The notes under the pieces: model-generated
The model's input: only the letters and a program-made list of their open reading frames with translations
What the model was told of the DNA's origin: nothing
The model's database searches: none
Source: Paenibacillus senegalimassiliensis
GTDB lineage: Bacteria > Bacillota > Bacilli > Paenibacillales > Paenibacillaceae
Direction: 5' to 3'
Assembly: GCF_001486585.1 (NCBI RefSeq)
Contig: NZ_LN909045.1
Location: forward strand, 791,368 to 855,367
DNA: 64,000 nucleotides
Position numbers and translations under genes: made by a program
Shown here: positions 60,280 through 64,000 of the stretch, piece after piece
Position numbering within the stretch: position 1 is the first letter of the stretch
How the letters are laid out: each line of letters begins with the position of its first letter

Positions 60280-61299
60280 TTACCTCTTGCTTCCGCAGGA
60301 ATCGCGAATGACTAACTCGGGCTCCACCACCACATTGCTTGCCACAGACTGGTTATTAATCAGATCATAAAGCAAGGAGGCGGCCAAGCGTCCGATCTTC
60401 TCTTTATTCTGACGAACCGTCGTAAGCGGAGGCAGTGTATATTGGCAGGCTTCGATATCATCACAGCCGATGATGGCCACATCCTGGGGAATCCGCAGAT
60501 GATGCTCCTTCAAAGCCCGCATGGCACCAATGGCGAGCAGATCGGAGGCGGCAAAGATGGCTGTTGGCAATGGGCCGGCCTCAATCATCTGCTTCATGGC
60601 CTCGTATCCGCTCGACTCGAAGAAATTGGTGCCGTTCACGAACCAGGCATCATTTTGCGGCAGTCCAAAGCTCTCGATGGCATCCGTATATCCTCGCTCC
60701 CGCAAATTCGAAATATCAGACTCCAGTGTGCTCCCAATGTAGCCTAAATCACGGTGGCCCTGCAGGTAAAAATGCTCCACCACCTTGAAAGACATCTTGT
60801 AATTGTCGGACATGACGTATCCGGACATCTGCCCACTTAATTGAATATCAACTCCGATGCAGGGAATATCGCTTTGATCCAGTTCGCGAATGGATTCCTC
60901 CACCTCCTGCCCGGTGATAATCACGCAACCGTCTACCTGAAAGTGCAGGCAACGGGCCAAATAATCCCCATCCGAGGAACGGAATTTCTCATTCGAGAAG
61001 AAGAGCAAATCATAGCCTAGCAGGCCCATTTGCTTCTTGAACGAGTTAAGAACTTCTACAAAGAAAGGATGCATGAGATCTACATTCAGCTTGCCCGCAA
61101 AAATAACACCAATTAAGTTCGACTTTTTGGTTGCTAGCGTTTTCGCTGAATTGGAAGGCGTATATCCCGTTTGTTTCATAATTTCGAGAACTTTCGTTCG
61201 GGTTCCTTCGGAAATATCACTGTAATTATTAATAATCTTGGAGACGGTGGATACGGATACACCAGCCATCTCTGCGATTTTCTTAATATTCATCGACAA
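60280..61299 (-). CDS. LacI-family transcription regulator
   Basis: A 339-residue repressor. The helix-turn-helix (IKKIAEMAGVSVSTVSKIINN, about 4-24) and the hinge (SNSAKTLATKKS) precede a periplasmic-binding-like effector domain (GVIFAGKLNVDLMHPFFVEVL, GCVIITGQ, YIGSTLESDISNLRERGY, IFAASDLLAIGAMRAL). The start is the TTG seven bases after AGGAGG; ATG 61293 is less well placed. It is divergent from a sugar importer, with matched operators between, so it should control that operon in response to the sugar or its phosphate. Confidence 0.94.
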   Translation of the reverse strand: MSMNIKKIAEMAGVSVSTVSKIINNYSDISEGTRTKVLEIMKQTGYTPSNSAKTLATKKSNLIGVIFAGKLNVDLMHPFFVEVLNSFKKQMGLLGYDLLFFSNEKFRSSDGDYLARCLHFQVDGCVIITGQEVEESIRELDQSDIPCIGVDIQLSGQMSGYVMSDNYKMSFKVVEHFYLQGHRDLGYIGSTLESDISNLRERGYTDAIESFGLPQNDAWFVNGTNFFESSGYEAMKQMIEAGPLPTAIFAASDLLAIGAMRALKEHHLRIPQDVAIIGCDDIEACQYTLPPLTTVRQNKEKIGRLAASLLYDLINNQSVASNVVVEPELVIRDSCGSKR

Positions 61300-61358
61300 G
61301 GTATAGCCTCCTTAACATATTACCAGGCCCCTCTTGAAATAGAGAAGTTGCTAATCGT

Positions 61359-61377
61359 TTACGAAACACTTTCGTAA
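61359..61377. promoter_or_regulatory. LacI-family operator near the regulator gene
   Basis: TTACGAAACACTTTCGTAA is a 19-base palindrome with a three-base centre. It is close to the regulator's own start, so autoregulation is likely. Confidence 0.78.
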
Positions 61378-61536
61378 CTAGTGTACCTATCCTGCTGGTA
61401 TTCGTCAATGATTTTGATTCAAATTGCCTTGCGTCCAAGCGGCGTAAGGCGAGAGGGATTTTTGCAGTCCTGGCTTGCTAAGCGGGGGTATAAAAAGAAC
61501 TTTACAAACTAAAAAGTTGGTGTAATAATGTGTTTG

Positions 61537-61552
61537 ACGAAACCGCTTTCGT
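61537..61552. promoter_or_regulatory. LacI-family operator near the sugar ABC operon
   Basis: ACGAAACCGCTTTCGT is a 16-base palindrome with a central CG, the LacI-family style. It shares ACGAAA/TTTCGT arms with the site at 61359-61377. It overlaps a TTGACG -35-like element (61534-61539). A third partial site, CGAAAATTTCG, is at 61590-61600. Confidence 0.8.
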
Positions 61553-61687
61553 AAAAATAAAGATAATATTATTGTTTATCTCATTTTTACGAAAATTTCG
61601 GAAGCTCTATCCGTTAGATAGATTAATCTGGAGGCTGAAGGGATGAGCGGTGTCATGTCATTAAATTATGTAGGGGGTAAAAAGCAA

Positions 61688-63049
61688 ATGACGAAGAAGA
61701 TTTGGGCCTTGGTTTTGGTCAGCGCACTGACACTCAGCCTAGCGGCATGCGGGGGCGGCAATAAAGGCGGCAGCGCAGCCTCGGAAGGAGACGGGGGCAG
61801 CAAGGCAAGCGGAGACAAGAAGGTCGTTAAAATTCTTCACTGGAAGCAAGAGAACATCAATAAAGCGATGGAAGAAATTAACGCAGACTTCGAGAAGAAA
61901 TATCCCGAATATAAAGTGGACTATACGACTACCGGTCCGGATGATGAATACAAGCAGGCTCAGAGAGCAAGAATCACGGCCAATGATGTAGACATTCTGG
62001 CGGATCTGTCGGGGATGCGTTTGTCTCCGCAAGATTGGACGCCGGGTGCGAAGGTACCGGATTGGCAGCAATGGATCGATTCCGGTCTGATCGCTGATTT
62101 GTCCGGTCAAGATTTCCTTAAGAATTGGAATGCGAATGACATCGAGAAGGCCGGTACTTATAACGGTAAAGTGTATGCGGTTCCTACAGGTAAGGTCGCG
62201 ATGTCTGGCCTGTTCTACAATAAAGAAATTTTTGAGGAAAATGGACTTTCTGTGCCGACAACCTGGAGTGAACTCATTCAGCTTGGTGAGGATTTGAAGG
62301 CGAAGGGTATTACGCCGATTGGCGTGGCCGGTAAAGATGTCTGGCCGCTGAAATTGCCAGTGTTCGCTTTGCAAGCCAAGATTTTGGGTGGCGGCGATCA
62401 GCAGAAGTGGATCGAGGGCGTTTGGAAAGGCGAGACGGCCTACAATGACGCTGAGGCTGTAGAAGTATTGGATAAGATGAAAACGCTGCAAGACAACTAT
62501 ATGATTGATGGATTTATGGGTATCGACTACGCTTCGGCTCCAGCTATCTTTGCTACAGGCAAAGTAGCCATGCTGGCTGATGGCTCTTGGGATGCACCTA
62601 CCATTGCAACAGCAAATCCTGATTTGAAATTTGGCTACTTCCCGCTTCCAGCGACAGAAGACGCTGCGAAGAATGCTTCGTTCGTTGGTAAATACGACGT
62701 AACCTGGTATGTGACTGAGAAAGGTCCAAACCAGGAGGGTGCACTTAAGTGGCTGGAATTCTTCTCTCAACCTGAGAACTATACGAAATTTGTAAAAGCA
62801 GCCGGATTTATCCCGACTCAGGATAATATCTCCACGGACAGTGAATTCATTGATAAAGAGTTGACACCGTACCTAGGCGATTTCGAGCTGGCTTATGAAA
62901 TTATGATGATTAATCGTGAGAATGTTGGGGAGCATCTTGCTGCCGAAGGCGTGCACACCGAATATCTCGCTCCAGGCGGGGAGTTCAAGTCCGCGAAAGA
63001 ACTGGCTGATGTTCAACAAAAAGAATGGGAAGCTGCGGCTCCTAAATAA
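61688..63049 (+). CDS. Sugar ABC transporter substrate-binding lipoprotein
   Basis: A 453-residue extracellular lipoprotein of the extracellular solute-binding family 1, starting at ATG nine bases after AGGGGG. An upstream in-frame ATG (61643) is rejected. The signal peptide with lipobox (LTLSLAACG, Cys at 21) precedes a Ser/Gly-rich linker. The mature protein has KILHWKQENINKAMEEINADFE, the hinge VPTGKVAMSGLFYNKEIFEENG, GKVAMLADGSWDAPTI and Trp-rich binding residues. Carbohydrate is the likely ligand, given the LacI regulator and MalF-type permease. It begins the operon; the sugar is unknown. Confidence 0.93.
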   Translation: MTKKIWALVLVSALTLSLAACGGGNKGGSAASEGDGGSKASGDKKVVKILHWKQENINKAMEEINADFEKKYPEYKVDYTTTGPDDEYKQAQRARITANDVDILADLSGMRLSPQDWTPGAKVPDWQQWIDSGLIADLSGQDFLKNWNANDIEKAGTYNGKVYAVPTGKVAMSGLFYNKEIFEENGLSVPTTWSELIQLGEDLKAKGITPIGVAGKDVWPLKLPVFALQAKILGGGDQQKWIEGVWKGETAYNDAEAVEVLDKMKTLQDNYMIDGFMGIDYASAPAIFATGKVAMLADGSWDAPTIATANPDLKFGYFPLPATEDAAKNASFVGKYDVTWYVTEKGPNQEGALKWLEFFSQPENYTKFVKAAGFIPTQDNISTDSEFIDKELTPYLGDFELAYEIMMINRENVGEHLAAEGVHTEYLAPGGEFKSAKELADVQQKEWEAAAPK

Positions 63050-63076
63050 GTAAAGAAACATTCAGGCCATACTGTT

Positions 63077-63105
63077 ATCGGGGTCCGGTACTCACGGGCC
63101 CCGAT
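63077..63105 (+). other. Stem-loop between binding-protein and permease genes
   Basis: ATCGGGGTCCG pairs with CGGGCCCCGAT around a seven-base loop, and no T run follows. Such hairpins after the binding-protein gene usually stabilise its mRNA over the downstream permease part. Confidence 0.7.
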
Positions 63106-63138
63106 CATTTATTGATTTGGATCAGCGAGGTGAGAGAC

Positions 63139-64000
63139 ATGTATCCATTTGGAAAAGGCTTTGCCCGTTATTTACCTTTTCTTCTATTACTTATTCCCGT
63201 AGCATTGTACGTCATCTTTTATTTTGGCCCGTCCATGCTGACGGTTATTTATTCTTTCACGGACGTCAAGAACGTACCGGGGAGCCCGGTTCATTTTGTA
63301 GGTCTGGACAATTATTATGATTTATTCTTCTCTGGAAATTCGGGAGAGCGGTGGCGCTCCATTGCCAATACATTGATCTTTATGCTTGTCGTAACGATCG
63401 TACAGAACGGCGTGGCTTTATTCGTCGCTGTACTGATTAACCAAAGGCTGCGGGGAGATTATTTCTACCGGGCGGTGTTCTTTCTTCCAGTAGTGCTGGG
63501 TGTCGCTGTTGTTGCCCTGATTTGGGGCATGATGTTCGATCCGCTGAGCGGTCCGGTGAACATGCTGTACGGCTGGTTGTTTGGCTATAAGGATATGTTC
63601 TTCTCCAGCTTCACTCATGCGTTTGGCTATATTATTTTCGTACAAATCTGGATGTATATGGGCTACTCCATGCTGATCTTTCTGGCTGGTCTGCAGACGG
63701 TGCCCAAGGATTTGTATGAAGCAGGCTACATTGACGGGACGAGTAAGTGGCAGTCCTTTCGCCATATTACCTTCCCGCTAATTTCGCCTTCTTTTACCGT
63801 CAATATGCTGCTGTCTATTATCGGGGCTATGTCGACGTTCGATATTATTCTGGCAACAACGGATGGTCGTTTTAACACCAGAACCATGGCCTACGACGTA
63901 TACAAGGAAACCTTCCGCGGCAGCTTGGAGATGGGTCTTCCTTCCGCCTTGTCGGTCATACAGTTCTTGATGATCCTTGCATTCGTTGTCTTTGCGGTTA
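63139..64000 (+). CDS. Sugar ABC transporter permease (MalF type), 3' end cut by window
   Basis: The frame begins at ATG after GCGAGGTGAG and stays open to the last base of the window. About 287 residues are visible, near the usual 295-310. Several hydrophobic helices are present, beginning ARYLPFLLLLIPVALYVIFY. The EAA coupling loop reads EAGYIDGTSKWQSFRHITFPLI, typical of MalF-type permeases. A second permease (MalG type) should follow outside. It sits 90 bases after the binding-protein gene, so the two are one operon. Confidence 0.92.
   Translation, partial: MYPFGKGFARYLPFLLLLIPVALYVIFYFGPSMLTVIYSFTDVKNVPGSPVHFVGLDNYYDLFFSGNSGERWRSIANTLIFMLVVTIVQNGVALFVAVLINQRLRGDYFYRAVFFLPVVLGVAVVALIWGMMFDPLSGPVNMLYGWLFGYKDMFFSSFTHAFGYIIFVQIWMYMGYSMLIFLAGLQTVPKDLYEAGYIDGTSKWQSFRHITFPLISPSFTVNMLLSIIGAMSTFDIILATTDGRFNTRTMAYDVYKETFRGSLEMGLPSALSVIQFLMILAFVVFAV

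Noticed and set aside
61739-62770. 343-residue open frame antisense to the sugar-binding lipoprotein gene
   Set aside because: It mirrors a clear lipoprotein gene and carries no family motifs or ribosome site.
63117-63320. 67-residue open frame overlapping the start of the sugar permease
   Set aside because: It is out of frame with the clear permease reading from 63139 and has no motif.

Overview
The window looks like chromosomal DNA of a spore-forming, Gram-positive bacterium of the Paenibacillus type. It carries sporulation genes (a Spo0E-like phosphatase, YtxC, a gamma-type SASP with a sigma-G-like promoter), three T-box leaders, an S-box leader, LiaFSR, a GlnR/TnrA-type site and strong AGGAGG ribosome sites. 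Gene order around pheST-zapA-mutS2-DUF350 and ytxC-thrS matches Bacillaceae. A long coiled-coil ZapA, a 474-residue glutamine synthetase and MqnC point away from Bacillus itself. The genus is an inference.

Layout. 1-1714: the end of a nucleoside ABC importer (two permeases). 1.9-2.7 kb: a Gly/Tyr-rich small protein and a GNAT enzyme. 2.8-8.2 kb: T-box-controlled ilvB-ilvN-ilvC, then leuB, with two copies of an intergenic repeat. 8.3-10.9 kb: a 2-Cys peroxiredoxin, an unknown small protein and an orphan PAS histidine kinase. 10.9-13.8 kb (minus): feoA-feoB-Cys-rich protein-feoA behind a Fur-type palindrome. 13.9-16.8 kb: a DRE-TIM aldolase and a membrane GGDEF/EAL protein. 16.9-17.3 kb (minus): tRNA-Gly, tRNA-Pro and ywbE. 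17.4-23 kb: T-box, pheS, pheT and a ZapA-like coiled-coil protein. 23.0-24.9 kb: a group II intron (class C type) sitting just behind the zapA terminator. 24.9-25.9 kb (minus): a CuA-type lipoprotein and a four-helix membrane protein.

26-29.5 kb: mutS2, a DUF350 protein, a 26-residue membrane microprotein and a zinc-ribbon protein. 29.6-33.2 kb: an FAD oxidoreductase, an alaR/alaT-like pair and a Spo0E-like protein. 33.3-36.2 kb: cobalamin adenosyltransferase, an RluA-type pseudouridine synthase, an ArsC/Spx-like protein and a 5'-3' exonuclease. 36.6-37.8 kb: an HRDC protein behind an unusual leader. 37.9-39.1 kb (minus): corA with a long structured leader that I cannot assign to a known class. 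39.3-42.9 kb: SAM riboswitch, metA, metI, metC. 43-47.5 kb: mqnC, ytxC, T-box and thrS. 47.6-51.3 kb: a 3D-domain protein, a SASP and liaF-liaS-liaR. 51.4-57.2 kb: htrA, an OmpR-family two-component system, ispH and a CAP-domain secreted protein. 57.3-60.2 kb: DAHP synthase and glnA. 60.3-64 kb: a LacI-family regulator divergent from a sugar ABC importer that runs off the window, with matched operator palindromes.

Most genes are ordinary core metabolism. The items most worth a second look are the unassigned corA leader RNA, the tandem-terminator leader before the HRDC gene, the palindromic intergenic repeat in the ilv-leu cluster, the long ZapA, the intron's insertion site and the translationally coupled microprotein. 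No CRISPR array, prophage or defence island was seen. Database comparisons could not be run, so all family names rest on motifs and recall.
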